This document shows positions 34,764 to 44,515 of a DNA stretch of 64,000 bases, in pieces. The stretch comes from Candidatus Nitrosocaldaceae archaeon (lineage in GTDB: Archaea > Thermoproteota > Nitrososphaeria > Nitrososphaerales > Nitrosocaldaceae), in contig BPGC01000002.1 in assembly GCA_026002835.1 (NCBI GenBank), forward strand, positions 62,001 to 126,000, read 5' to 3'. Positions within the stretch are counted from its first letter, which is position 1; the number at the start of each line of letters is the position of its first letter. Made by a program: the position numbers and the translations under genes. Under the pieces are notes generated by a model, which worked only from the letters and a program-made list of their open reading frames with translations, was not told where the DNA came from and did no database searches.

Positions 34764-36095
34764 TTATACTGGAACTATCTTTATGCCATCTACTCTAATA
34801 GTTGGAGTTATACAAGGAGTGGCATGCCATTGTAATACCTGTTCTCTATCTTTGCTTATAGCAGATATCTTTAGCATAAGCTTCTTAAGATTATCTATTA
34901 TCCTAACCATATTACATGGATGTTTTACCTCTCCATTCTCAATAAGAAATATACCGCTCCTTGCTGTACAAGAAAAATCTCCTTGTTCTGGATTTACTGG
35001 ATATGTATACCATAACCTTCCAACTAACAAGCCTTTCTTAGTATCTTTTATCATCTCTTCTTTATCATAATCTCCTTCTTTTACAACTATATTATGCATA
35101 GAAGGAATTGGCATATCAGCTGTTCTTCCTATTGGATAGCCTAATCTTAATCCATTACCAGTGCTATCTCTATTGTCTTTATATGCATAGAATAAATCAT
35201 ATATTATATCATTGAATATACCATTATCTATCAGTCTGTTTGTTCGAGTCTCTATACCTTCGTCATCGAAAGGTTTGCTTCCTAATCCATCTTCAATTCT
35301 AGGTTCATCATATAAACTAAAGTTATCAGCGGCTACTTTCTCTCTAAATTTACCATATAAACAACTCCTTTTATCTCTATACATTTTACCATTGAAATTA
35401 TAAGCAAAGACAAATGATAACAATTCACCAAATGCATATGGTTCAAATATTATACTATACTCCCCTTCCTCACACCTTTTAGGATTTGATGAGTTCATAG
35501 CCATATCTATAGCATTCTCAACAGCATCTAAAGGTTTGAAATTATCAAATTTTCTAGATGCATTAAATCCTATCCCACTCCCTTTACCTTTATCTGCAGT
35601 AATACTCGTTATTATATAAGTTGCCTTATCATTCAATGATAATGAATTACTATTTGCCAATGATATCTCTTCTTTTATAAGATGTAAACTACCAGATAAA
35701 TTATCTATATTATATGCTAAGGCTTTATCAATAATCTCTTCTGCTATAGATGTAAACTCTTCTATACCAATATCTGCTAAGGCTTTATCATATCCATTAA
35801 ATGGTTTTATGCTGTTAGTAGAAGGAAAACCTTTCCACTCTTCATGCTTATCATCAATTGTAATAGGATTATCCAAGCATCTATCTATATGCTTATCATC
35901 AAGCAATGATGTATTTGCTATACTTATCTTCTTATCTTTAACCAGTCTTACAGCTAATGAACGTTCATTAACTCCTTTTGCTTCTAAGATCCTTTTATCT
36001 GCCATTCTTATAGTAATTACCTCTCTATCTGCTAGATATGCTTCAGCCTCATCTGCTCTCTCTAACCCTTTTTTTATTACTTTATCTAACATCTC
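34764..36095 (-). CDS. TldE/PmbA-family protein
   Basis: About 443 residues from the ATG at 36095 (an ATG at 36119 would deepen the overlap with cofH to 38 bases). The order of blocks, N-terminal EAEAYLADREVITIRMADKRI, SLAVRLVKDKKISIANTS, middle SSNPKRCEEGEYSIIFEPYAFGELL and C-terminal GDFSCTARSGIFLIENGEVKHP, is that of the TldD/TldE modulator family. No HExxxH is present, so it is the TldE (non-metal) partner; TldD is not in this window. In other systems TldD/E cleaves peptides during cofactor or peptide maturation. It sits directly in the F420 operon, overlapping cofH by 14 bases. Confidence 0.85.
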   Translation of the reverse strand, partial: EMLDKVIKKGLERADEAEAYLADREVITIRMADKRILEAKGVNERSLAVRLVKDKKISIANTSLLDDKHIDRCLDNPITIDDKHEEWKGFPSTNSIKPFNGYDKALADIGIEEFTSIAEEIIDKALAYNIDNLSGSLHLIKEEISLANSNSLSLNDKATYIITSITADKGKGSGIGFNASRKFDNFKPLDAVENAIDMAMNSSNPKRCEEGEYSIIFEPYAFGELLSFVFAYNFNGKMYRDKRSCLYGKFREKVAADNFSLYDEPRIEDGLGSKPFDDEGIETRTNRLIDNGIFNDIIYDLFYAYKDNRDSTGNGLRLGYPIGRTADMPIPSMHNIVVKEGDYDKEEMIKDTKKGLLVGRLWYTYPVNPEQGDFSCTARSGIFLIENGEVKHPCNMVRIIDNLKKLMLKISAISKDREQVLQWHATPCITPTIRVDGIKIVPV

Positions 36096-37302
36096 CCTTC
36101 TTGTATCTAAACTTATCAAGTCTTATAAGTTCATGGTAAGAACCGAACTGATTCTCATCAACAAGATCTAATGGATCTATGGTATCATTATCAAATACCT
36201 TTAGAATTCTGTATAATGTATCTCTTTGTGCTGGTATTCTATTGATACTTCTTGCTATACTCTTCATATCTTTAGGCTTTAATAACTGCCCATTCTTAGA
36301 ACCAGCAGATGTAGATATACTTTCATTTATCAATGTTCCTCCAAGATCATTAGCACCAGCATTTAACAAATATCTTGTAAACTCTCTACCTTCTTTAACC
36401 CAGGAGACTTGAATATTATTTATGTAATTATTAAGCATTAATCTAGCAATAGCATGCATCTTTATAACATCGACCTCTCTAGGACCTCTAGCAATACCAT
36501 CAATCATCTTATACTTATACATAGGCGCTTCATAGTATACAAAACTTAATGGAACAAACTCTGTAAAACCTCCAGTCTCTTTCTGAATATCTCTTATCAA
36601 TGCTAAATGTTCAGCTCTATGTCTTGCATTCTCTATATGACCATACATTATAGTTGAGGTTGTAGGAATGCCTAACTTATGAGCAGTCTTTATAACTTTG
36701 ATCCAATCATCTTTACTTATCCTTCCTGGAGATATCTTATCTCTTATCTCTTGGTCTAATATCTCAGCAGCTGTGCCTGGCAAGGAACCTATGCCAGCCT
36801 CTTTGAGCATTTTGAGATAATCTTCTATGCTTGTATTTGCTCTTATCGCTCCATACAATACCTCTTCTGGAGAGAAACCATGAATATGGATATCTGGTAA
36901 TTCTTTCTTTATAGCCTTGCATATATCAATATACAGATAACCATCCATCTTTGGTGCTAATCCTGCTTGTATACAAACTTCAGTAGCGCCTAGAGAATAT
37001 GCTTCTTTTGCTCTTTTGACTATCTCATCTATAGGCAGAAAATAACCTTCTTCTTCTCTAAAATCTCTAGAGAATGCACAAAAACCACATCTTTTTATAC
37101 AAACATTAGTAAAATTGATATTTCTATTGATAACAAAAGTTACCATATCTCCAACTCTTCTTCTTCTGATCTCATCTGCTGTCTTTACTATAGCATCAAC
37201 TTCATCGGAGTTAAAGAGTTCTATAGCATCATCTACCGATAACTCTTTATCATCTAATGCTTTATCCAATATGCTTGCAATTATAGGATCTATATCATTC
37301 AT
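36082..37302 (-). CDS. cofH: 5-amino-6-ribitylaminouracil-tyrosine 4-hydroxyphenyl transferase CofH
   Basis: 406 residues, a radical SAM enzyme. The cluster cysteines are C68-x3-C72-x2-C75 in CIKRCGFCAFSR. YFLPIDEIVKRAKEA, CIQAGLAPKMDGYLY and HGFSPEEVLYGA are the CofH blocks. With CofG it makes the deazaflavin Fo, the core of F420, from tyrosine and the flavin precursor. It overlaps cofG by 4 bases (ATGA), so the two are translated together. The F420 made here could serve the LLM oxidoreductase at 21105. Confidence 0.95.
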   Translation of the reverse strand: MNDIDPIIASILDKALDDKELSVDDAIELFNSDEVDAIVKTADEIRRRRVGDMVTFVINRNINFTNVCIKRCGFCAFSRDFREEEGYFLPIDEIVKRAKEAYSLGATEVCIQAGLAPKMDGYLYIDICKAIKKELPDIHIHGFSPEEVLYGAIRANTSIEDYLKMLKEAGIGSLPGTAAEILDQEIRDKISPGRISKDDWIKVIKTAHKLGIPTTSTIMYGHIENARHRAEHLALIRDIQKETGGFTEFVPLSFVYYEAPMYKYKMIDGIARGPREVDVIKMHAIARLMLNNYINNIQVSWVKEGREFTRYLLNAGANDLGGTLINESISTSAGSKNGQLLKPKDMKSIARSINRIPAQRDTLYRILKVFDNDTIDPLDLVDENQFGSYHELIRLDKFRYKKGDVR

Positions 37303-38408
37303 GTCATTCCACTCCTTACATAGCCATCATCATCAATAATACTTTTGCTGATATACGCAAACAAATTCTCATCTAGCATATCTTTATTAATAAACTCTGG
37401 ATATACTGGCAATCTAGCCTTTAATGTATATCCTTTGCTACTAGTTACATTATCCAATTCAATAATCTTTGGCCATGGCATCTCAGGGTTTACATGATCT
37501 ATAGTTACTGGAGATATACCTCCCCAATCATTGATACCAGCATCTATATATCTAGCATATCTATTAGGTGTTAGGTTTGGAGGCACTTGGATATTCATAT
37601 CTGGCATTAATATCCTAGCAATCGCTGTTATCCTTAAGATATATTCCATGCTTGGGGTATCAGCATTAGCCATTGGAGTATTAGGCTTTGGTATGAAATT
37701 CTGGATTATTACTTCTTGTATATGTTTATAACGTTCATGTATATCTTTAATTACTAATAATGAGTCTATTGCTTCATAGATGGTTTCACCTATTCCTAGT
37801 AATATACCAGTAGTAAATGGTATCTTTAATCTTCCAGCATCTTCCAGCATCTTTATTCTAGCTCTTGGATTCTTACTAGGAGCATGTTCATGAGGCATGT
37901 TATGCTCTAAAAGTCTGTTACTAACATTCTCTAACATTGAACCTAAACTAGGATTTGTCTCTCTTAATATACTCATCTCTCTAGCATTCAATATACCAGC
38001 ATTTGTATGAGGTAATAAGCCAGTCTTATCTAATATCAATTTGCTAATATAAGAGATGTATTCTGGAGTGCTTCTAAACCCTCTAGAGTTCAGCCAATCT
38101 TTTATCTCTCCATACTTTTGCTCTGGTCTTTCTCCAGTAACAAGTAATGCTTCTGTGCACCCATATCTCTTTCCTTCTTCAGCAATTGCTAATGCTTCTT
38201 CTTCTTCCATTATAGATACATCTTCCTTCTTATATGTGCAATAAGAACAGAAATCTCTACAAAGATATGTTAATGGGATAAAGACTTTTCTGGAATAGCT
38301 TATAATTCTGCCTTTGTTAGCATCTCTAATACTACTTGCTACTTTTAATAAATAGTCTAGATCTTGAGATGCTAATGAATAAGCCTCTTCCCTAGTCAAG
38401 TGTAACAT
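37299..38408 (-). CDS. cofG: 7,8-didemethyl-8-hydroxy-5-deazariboflavin synthase CofG
   Basis: 369 residues. The radical SAM cysteines are C50-x3-C54-x2-C57 in CRDFCSYCTYK; TYLC precedes them and GERPEQKYGE and PHEHAPSKNPRAR are CofG blocks. It closes the deazaflavin ring after CofH. A TATA-like ttattaata about 25 bases upstream of the ATG at 38408 makes it the first gene of a leaderless operon cofG-cofH-tldE-like-purM. CofC, CofD and CofE are not here. Confidence 0.95.
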   Translation of the reverse strand: MLHLTREEAYSLASQDLDYLLKVASSIRDANKGRIISYSRKVFIPLTYLCRDFCSYCTYKKEDVSIMEEEEALAIAEEGKRYGCTEALLVTGERPEQKYGEIKDWLNSRGFRSTPEYISYISKLILDKTGLLPHTNAGILNAREMSILRETNPSLGSMLENVSNRLLEHNMPHEHAPSKNPRARIKMLEDAGRLKIPFTTGILLGIGETIYEAIDSLLVIKDIHERYKHIQEVIIQNFIPKPNTPMANADTPSMEYILRITAIARILMPDMNIQVPPNLTPNRYARYIDAGINDWGGISPVTIDHVNPEMPWPKIIELDNVTSSKGYTLKARLPVYPEFINKDMLDENLFAYISKSIIDDDGYVRSGMT

Positions 38409-38498
38409 TAATCATATCTTATATTGCAATTATTAATAACTTTACCTCAAGAAAGGCTTACATAACCCATTACTAATCTTTAGATCTAGTTATTAGAG

Positions 38499-39836
38499 AT
38501 GATGGATATTAGAGATGAATTAGCAAAAATTATAGGAGAAGATAAGGTTACTCTTAAAGAATATAGGGATAGTCTTGATTTAGAAACAAGAGCGATTGAG
38601 AAGATAGAGTTTAAAGAGACTATAGCAACATATCCTAGAAGTGATAATGATATTATAAAGATAGTTAGATTTGCTAATGAACATAAGATACCAGTTATAC
38701 CTTTTGGAGGAGGTACTGGGCTTATGGGTGGTGCTAGTGCTATAAAACCTAGTATAATTATAGATATGAAATATTTTAATGATATTGAGATATATAAAGA
38801 AGATCTAGTTGCTAAAGTTGGAGCTGGAGTTATCCTTGAAGAATTGATTGACAAGGCTAAGAAAGAAGGGTTACTATTTGCTCATGATCCATGGAGTGTT
38901 TCTTATGCTACAATTGCTGGATCTATAGCAACTGATGGTTTAGGATTCCTAGCAGCTGGATATGGTTCGATGGGCGAACAAGTTCTAGGATTAGATGCCA
39001 TACTACCAACTTCTGAAAAGCTTAGTATAATACCATCAAGAAAATCTTATGCTAATCTATTACATCTATTCATTGGAACTGAAGGTATCTTTGGAATAAT
39101 ATCTTCAGCATTTGTTAAATTGTATCCATTGCCAGAGTATGAGAGTGTGCATATATTTGAATTTAACAATTTTGAAGATGGTTACAATGCTGTATTAAGG
39201 CTCTTAAGATATATAAAGCCAGTCTCATTGGATTTAAGTAGTGTTTATAATACAGATAATGAAGGAAAGGTTAAAGAATGGTTACAAGAGGAAGAAGGAA
39301 CTAGATTATATCTAACATTCCATGGAAGTAGAGAAGAGGTTGAATATTATCATAAGAAGAGTAAAGAATTGTTAAATGCTAAAGAGTTAGATAAGAAGAT
39401 TGCTAATGACTATTGGAATAATAGGCACCAACTTGCAGAGTATTATCTTGATTTCATAAAGAGTGAGAGAAGAAAAGGTATAAAGTTCGAGTTCTTGCAT
39501 GTCTCAATACCAAGGTCTAAGGTATTAGAATTTAGTAATATATGCAATACTATAGCAAAGAGGTATAAGATCGATATAATTGAGAAAAGCATATGGCATT
39601 TTCCAGAGTTCTTCTCAATAAGCCTTATGACTAGTAATGAGAATGCTAATGAAAGAATGCTAAATGCTATAGATGAGATATTATCTTTAGCATCAAATAT
39701 GGGAGCGTTTGAGTATTGTCATGGAATAGGCATGAAATTATCTAAATATGTAAGGAAAGAAGATAAAGATGTATTAATAAAGATAAAATATGCTATAGAT
39801 CCTAATAATATAATGAATCCTGGTAAGATTATATAA
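38499..39836 (+). CDS. FAD-binding oxidoreductase (glycolate/D-lactate dehydrogenase type)
   Basis: 445 residues of the VAO/GlcD family. The FAD loop IPVIPFGGGTGLMGGASAI near residue 68 and the second block GSIATDGLGFLAAGYGSMGEQVLGLD near 145 are diagnostic, and the C-terminus has the usual DPNNIMNPGKII. It lacks the histidine-anchored covalent FAD motif and has no cysteine cluster, so the electron acceptor is unknown. Lactate, glycolate or a long 2-hydroxy acid are possible. It is divergent from cofG by a 90-base region. Confidence 0.88.
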   Translation: MMDIRDELAKIIGEDKVTLKEYRDSLDLETRAIEKIEFKETIATYPRSDNDIIKIVRFANEHKIPVIPFGGGTGLMGGASAIKPSIIIDMKYFNDIEIYKEDLVAKVGAGVILEELIDKAKKEGLLFAHDPWSVSYATIAGSIATDGLGFLAAGYGSMGEQVLGLDAILPTSEKLSIIPSRKSYANLLHLFIGTEGIFGIISSAFVKLYPLPEYESVHIFEFNNFEDGYNAVLRLLRYIKPVSLDLSSVYNTDNEGKVKEWLQEEEGTRLYLTFHGSREEVEYYHKKSKELLNAKELDKKIANDYWNNRHQLAEYYLDFIKSERRKGIKFEFLHVSIPRSKVLEFSNICNTIAKRYKIDIIEKSIWHFPEFFSISLMTSNENANERMLNAIDEILSLASNMGAFEYCHGIGMKLSKYVRKEDKDVLIKIKYAIDPNNIMNPGKII

Positions 39837-39840
39837 ATAA

Positions 39841-40977
39841 TTAAGGAGATTCAAATGGGTTAGGTCTCTCTTCTAGAATAGCAGTAACTTCCATTATATT
39901 ATTATCTCTAATTATCTTTAATCTTACTTCATCTCCTACACTCTTCTCTCTTTGAAGATAGATCAGTATATCTGATATTCCTCTAACCTCGATATCATCT
40001 ATGCCTATTATTACATCGCCTCCTATGGCATACAAGTTTCCATCTATCCTAACCTCTCTATCTCCTCCTCTTATTCCAGCTTTATCTGCTGGACTATCTT
40101 TTACTACACTCATAACTAAGAAGCCTCTTGCTTCTTTCAATCCCATCAACTCTGCTAGTTCTGGAGTAAGATCTGAACCAGATACTCCTAGCCATGGATG
40201 TTTATACCTTCCTTCTTCGATCAATGCTGGAACTACCTTCTTTACAGTATTAGATGGGATAGCAAAACCTATTCCAGCAAATTCTCCAGTTCTAGATAGT
40301 ATCGCTGTATTAACTCCTATAACCTCACCTCTCATATTTAGTAATGGACCTCCAGAGTTACCAGGATTGATAGCAGCATCTGTCTGTATAACATCTGGAA
40401 TTACAAACCCTCCAGCATTTGGAACGTCTAATAATCTTCCTAGTTGGCTTATAATGCCAGAGGTCATTGAACTACTTAAGCCAAACGGATTTCCTATAGC
40501 TGCTACTTGTTCTCCAACTCTTAATGATGATGAATCACCTAGCATTAATGGTTTTAATTTATCAGCATCTGCATTAACTTTGATAACTGCTAGATCTGTA
40601 AATTGATCCCTACCTATCAATTCTGCATTATACGATATTCCATCGGGAAATGTTACCGTTATCTTATCTGCTCCTTCTATAACATGGTTGTTTGTTATTA
40701 TATATCCTTGCTCATTATAAACAAAACCAGAGCCTATACCTTGAGCAATGCCTCTAATCGATATCTTTACTACTGAATCTTTGGCATGTTCAAATAGCTC
40801 TGGTAATGTTAGGGTTTTGTTTAATATCTCTCCATTAGCATGTTTGATATTAGATATTGGTTTTGGTTCCTTAGGTTCTTCTATTTGTGTATTATTTTCA
40901 TTGATAGGTTGTAGATAATATAATGATGCTATTGCTATAACTACTATTGCTACAGCTATCGTTACTCCTAATTTCAT
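39841..40977 (-). CDS. HtrA/DegP-type serine protease with PDZ domain
   Basis: 378 residues. A signal-anchor helix (residues 1-22) leads to an extracytoplasmic trypsin-like domain with the triad H98 (NHV), D128 (FTDLAVIKV) and S208 (GNSGGPL). A PDZ domain at about 275-370 has GFLVMSVVKDSPADKAGI and GDVIIGIDDIEVRGISDI. It is expected to degrade misfolded proteins at the cell surface. Its last codons lie 4 bases from the FAD oxidase stop (convergent). Confidence 0.93.
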   Translation of the reverse strand: MKLGVTIAVAIVVIAIASLYYLQPINENNTQIEEPKEPKPISNIKHANGEILNKTLTLPELFEHAKDSVVKISIRGIAQGIGSGFVYNEQGYIITNNHVIEGADKITVTFPDGISYNAELIGRDQFTDLAVIKVNADADKLKPLMLGDSSSLRVGEQVAAIGNPFGLSSSMTSGIISQLGRLLDVPNAGGFVIPDVIQTDAAINPGNSGGPLLNMRGEVIGVNTAILSRTGEFAGIGFAIPSNTVKKVVPALIEEGRYKHPWLGVSGSDLTPELAELMGLKEARGFLVMSVVKDSPADKAGIRGGDREVRIDGNLYAIGGDVIIGIDDIEVRGISDILIYLQREKSVGDEVRLKIIRDNNIMEVTAILEERPNPFESP

Positions 40978-41046
40978 ACTAAATATAAATAAATAGTATA
41001 TAATTAATCTTTAGGCATATAAAGAAGGAGATCTTAATAATAGTTC

Positions 41047-41922
41047 ATGCATATATTAGTAACTGGAGCAAGTGGTTATATCGGTTCTTATCTTGTTAAA
41101 GAGCTATTAAATAGAGGTTTTAAAACTACTGCAATTGTAAATAGTAATACTTTATCTTATGAGGGAATAACTATAAAATGCAATTTATTGAATAGGAATG
41201 TAATCGATAATATTTTGAAGAACAATGATATAGATGTAATAATTCACTTAGCTGGTGCTAGATTTAATAAAAATACCACTAATGATGGTTACATAGAAGG
41301 TAATTTTAAACTGACAGAGAATATCTTAACTGCTTGTAAAGAGCATAATGTTAGAAAGATCATCTTTAGTTCTAGTATGGCTGTATATGGTATAAATGCT
41401 GGATGGTTTTCTGCTAAATACCTTCCAGTAGATGAAGCACATCCTGTAAAACCATACGAATATTATGGTTTGAGCAAATATTTAGCAGAGATGATATGTA
41501 AGTTTTATTATGATAGACATGGTATAGATTCAACTATATTACGATATTCAAGAGTTTATGGAGAAGGTGCAAGAGGATTTATAACACAAAGCATAAATAA
41601 TGCGTTAAATAATAATGATATAATTATAAATGCTGATCTTAGTACTGATTTTGTATATATAAATGATGTAATAGATGCTACGATAAACGCTATTGATATT
41701 GAGGGATATGATATATTCAATATAGGAAGTGGAGAAGAGACGAAGTTATCAGATATAGCAAATATAATAATATCATTGTTAAATTCGTCATCGAAAATTA
41801 TTATAAAAGATGCTTCAGATTCACGTTTCTATTACAATATAGACAAAGCAAAAGATATCTTGCATTATTCTCCAATAAACATAAAGACTGGCATAGAAAA
41901 GTGTATAAAATATACTATATAA
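41047..41922 (+). CDS. NAD-dependent sugar epimerase/dehydratase (extended SDR)
   Basis: 291 residues. The dinucleotide loop VTGASGYIGSYL starts at residue 5, and the catalytic Y140-x3-K144 lies in YYGLSKYL with SSSMAVYG upstream as the serine block. Extended SDRs of this type epimerise or dehydrate nucleotide sugars such as UDP-glucose/galactose or dTDP-sugars; the exact sugar cannot be read. It stands alone with a 160-base AT-rich region after it. It may supply sugars for the glycans assembled by the gene at 49610. Confidence 0.85.
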   Translation: MHILVTGASGYIGSYLVKELLNRGFKTTAIVNSNTLSYEGITIKCNLLNRNVIDNILKNNDIDVIIHLAGARFNKNTTNDGYIEGNFKLTENILTACKEHNVRKIIFSSSMAVYGINAGWFSAKYLPVDEAHPVKPYEYYGLSKYLAEMICKFYYDRHGIDSTILRYSRVYGEGARGFITQSINNALNNNDIIINADLSTDFVYINDVIDATINAIDIEGYDIFNIGSGEETKLSDIANIIISLLNSSSKIIIKDASDSRFYYNIDKAKDILHYSPINIKTGIEKCIKYTI

Positions 41923-42084
41923 TATACTAACATTATTATTAAATATAATTTTATAATTTTTATTAATCTAGTATACTACGAACTCGATTATAATGCATAT
42001 TAATATTAACCTAAAATATGTATTTCATATTCCATACTATCAACTGCACAATATTTATAATATAGAATAACTATTAATGGTTTT

Positions 42085-42276
42085 ATGAGTAATGACGCTA
42101 AAGTTCAGATACCTAATGATATAGTAAATGCATTAAATGAGATGGGCATTTATAATATAGAACAGTTTGTCATTAATCTGCTTGATGATACAATAAAGGA
42201 AAAGAAAGGAAATTCATTTTCTGATAATGAACAAGAGATGTTGGAAGAACAGTTACAAGGTTTAGGTTACATCTAA
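42085..42276 (+). CDS. Small conserved protein, possibly DNA-binding
   Basis: 63 residues. It begins with an alternation (AKVQIPNDIVNALNEMGIYNIEQFVINLL) reminiscent of a ribbon-helix-helix strand and helix, and ends in an acidic helix closed by LQGLGYI, a tail seen in archaeal CopG-like regulators. Basic residues in the first strand are few, so DNA binding is weakly supported. It lies 36 bases from the hemB end (convergent) and has a TATA-like aatatttataatat near 42050. Confidence 0.5.
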   Translation: MSNDAKVQIPNDIVNALNEMGIYNIEQFVINLLDDTIKEKKGNSFSDNEQEMLEEQLQGLGYI

Positions 42277-42312
42277 CCTTTTTATTAAATAATATAAGAA
42301 TTACGAATATAT

Positions 42313-43290
42313 TTATTCTAGTATTTCTGCAGCTCTTTTTGCAAAATAAGTTATAATTACATCCGCTCCAGCTCTCTTTATAGATGTCAAAAACTCTAAC
42401 ATAACTTGATCTTCATCGATCATACCTTGTTTAGCAGTAAATTTAACTAGAGCATATTCTCCAGAAACACTATATGCTGCCAATGGTAAATCAAACCTTT
42501 GCTTTGCTTGATAAATTAGATCTAGATAAGATATTGCTGGTTTGATCATTATTATATCAACGCCTTCCTCTATATCCAATTCAATCTCTCTCATAGCCTC
42601 TTTAGCATTGGTGTAGAATAATTGATAACTCCTTCTATCTCCAAATGCTGGTGAAGAATGAGCAGCATCCCTAAATGGTGCATATAACGAACTAGCATAC
42701 TTTGCTGAATAAGACATGATAGGTATATGCTTAAAACCATGATCATCTAATGCTTCTCTAATAGCCTTTACCTGTCCATCCATCATTGCTGATGGGGCAA
42801 CTATATCAGCACCAGCCTCTGCTTGACTCAATGCTACTTTTGCTAAGGTATCAATACTAGCATCGTTATCTATAGAATTATCTTTAACTAAACCACAATG
42901 TCCATGGCTTGTATATTGACATAAGCATACATCAGTAATTATTACAAGATCATCTCCTAACTCTCTCTTAATATTTCTGACCGCTTTTTGCACTACTCCA
43001 TCTTTAGCAAATGCTGAACTGCCTTTCTCATCTTTATCTGATGGTATACCAAATACTATAACAGATTTTATACCTAGATCTCTGATCCTTTTAGCCTCTT
43101 CAACAATATCTTCAACTGGAAATCTGTATATGTTTGGAAGTGATTCTATCTCTAATGGTTTACTAATGCCTTCTTGAGCAAACAATGGTGCTATAAGATC
43201 TTTCTTGCTTAACCTAACTTCAGTAAATAATTCTCTAATACTATCAGTTCTTCTCAATCTTCTAAGCCTTACTGTAGGAAACTTACTCAT
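42313..43290 (-). CDS. hemB: Delta-aminolevulinic acid dehydratase (porphobilinogen synthase)
   Basis: 325 residues. It condenses two 5-aminolevulinates to porphobilinogen. Schiff-base lysines are in SYSAKYASSLY and IMIKPAISYLD. The cysteines of DVCLCQYTSHGHCG form a zinc site, so this is the zinc-dependent type. It overlaps hemA by 8 bases, in the leftward operon sirC-type gene-hemA-hemB. The next steps (hemC, hemD, hemL) are outside the window. Cobalamin and siroheme or heme are the likely end products. Confidence 0.96.
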   Translation of the reverse strand: MSKFPTVRLRRLRRTDSIRELFTEVRLSKKDLIAPLFAQEGISKPLEIESLPNIYRFPVEDIVEEAKRIRDLGIKSVIVFGIPSDKDEKGSSAFAKDGVVQKAVRNIKRELGDDLVIITDVCLCQYTSHGHCGLVKDNSIDNDASIDTLAKVALSQAEAGADIVAPSAMMDGQVKAIREALDDHGFKHIPIMSYSAKYASSLYAPFRDAAHSSPAFGDRRSYQLFYTNAKEAMREIELDIEEGVDIIMIKPAISYLDLIYQAKQRFDLPLAAYSVSGEYALVKFTAKQGMIDEDQVMLEFLTSIKRAGADVIITYFAKRAAEILE

Positions 43291-44515
43291 ACTTGAACAA
43301 CCTATTTATTATATTGATGAGTTCTTTATCACCTTGCTCACTAGCCTTCCTTAAATTATCCATAGGATTTGATAATATTCCTTCAACTATTGCCATGCTC
43401 ATCCTCTCAATTATCCTTCTCTGCTCCTCAGTAATGTCTCCAAGCATATCTAATGCTTTTGACAACTCTTTCTCTCTTATCTTATCAGCCTCTTTGAATA
43501 ATGAGTCTATAAATGGAGTTATCTCTAGCCTTCTTAACCTACTAGCAAGCATCATAGCCTCTTCCAATACTATACTCTCAGCATCATTTACCTCTTCTAG
43601 TCTAGATCTAAAGTTCATCTCAACACTCTTTGCTACATCATCTATATCTATCACTTTACAAACTTTTCTAACTTTATCTTCAACGGTTCTTGGATTAGAG
43701 AGATCTATTATAAGCATATCTCTCTTTATATTCTTCATCTTATCATATGTTATTAGATAATAGGGTGCTGTAGTTGCTATAAATAATAGATCTAGATCTT
43801 TGATCATATCTAATGCATCTTCAAACCTTATAGGTTTACCTCCAATCCTATTGGCAAATGACTTTGCTCTATTTATCGTTCTACTAGTTATCAGAAAATC
43901 TATATCTCTATTCTTCAATGACTTTGCTATCATACTTGCTGCTTCTCCAGAACCTATAAGCATTATCTTTTTATTCCTTAAACCATTAAGATGCTCCTCA
44001 GCTAGCTTTACAGCCATAGAACCATATGATACAGAGCCTTTATTTATGCCAGTATTTGCTCTTACCTTTCCTCCAACTCTTATGGCTTTATCAAATATTA
44101 GACTTAGATATTTATCAATATACCCTTTCTCTTTAGCATATTCATATGCTCTCTTAACTTGTGATAATATCTGATCTTCACCTATTACTATAGAATCTAA
44201 TCCAGACGCTAACCTTAAAAGATGGATAATGGCATCATTATCTATGCTTAACTCTATTAGTCTTAATTCATTGATATCTAATTTGCATATATCTAGCCAT
44301 GTATATGCTATATTGCTCGGATCGTAATCTTTATCTGCTACACCATAAACCTCAACCCTATTACAAGTCTCTATGATAACACATTCATTCAAACCAGTAG
44401 CGATTAATTGTTTATATGCATCATCTATATCTGGAAAGATGACCCTCTCTAGTTTATGGATAGGTATATTCCTATATGTTACCCTTGCATTTATTATCTT
44501 CTGCTTCAACTCCAT
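43283..44515 (-). CDS. hemA: Glutamyl-tRNA reductase
   Basis: 410 residues. It reduces glutamyl-tRNA to glutamate-1-semialdehyde, the first step of C5 tetrapyrrole synthesis. The nucleophile C51 lies in IIETCNRVEVYG; GEDQILSQVKRAY, the Rossmann block IMLIGSGEAASMIAKSL and a C-terminal dimerisation helix follow. It overlaps the upstream dehydrogenase gene by 10 bases and hemB by 8, which makes a translationally coupled operon. Confidence 0.96.
   Translation of the reverse strand: MELKQKIINARVTYRNIPIHKLERVIFPDIDDAYKQLIATGLNECVIIETCNRVEVYGVADKDYDPSNIAYTWLDICKLDINELRLIELSIDNDAIIHLLRLASGLDSIVIGEDQILSQVKRAYEYAKEKGYIDKYLSLIFDKAIRVGGKVRANTGINKGSVSYGSMAVKLAEEHLNGLRNKKIMLIGSGEAASMIAKSLKNRDIDFLITSRTINRAKSFANRIGGKPIRFEDALDMIKDLDLLFIATTAPYYLITYDKMKNIKRDMLIIDLSNPRTVEDKVRKVCKVIDIDDVAKSVEMNFRSRLEEVNDAESIVLEEAMMLASRLRRLEITPFIDSLFKEADKIREKELSKALDMLGDITEEQRRIIERMSMAIVEGILSNPMDNLRKASEQGDKELINIINRLFKYE

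Noticed and set aside
40001..40606. Long open frame on the plus strand inside the HtrA gene
   Set aside because: It is antisense to a clear protease with full catalytic triad and PDZ domain, and its protein is low-complexity Ser/Pro/Leu without motif.
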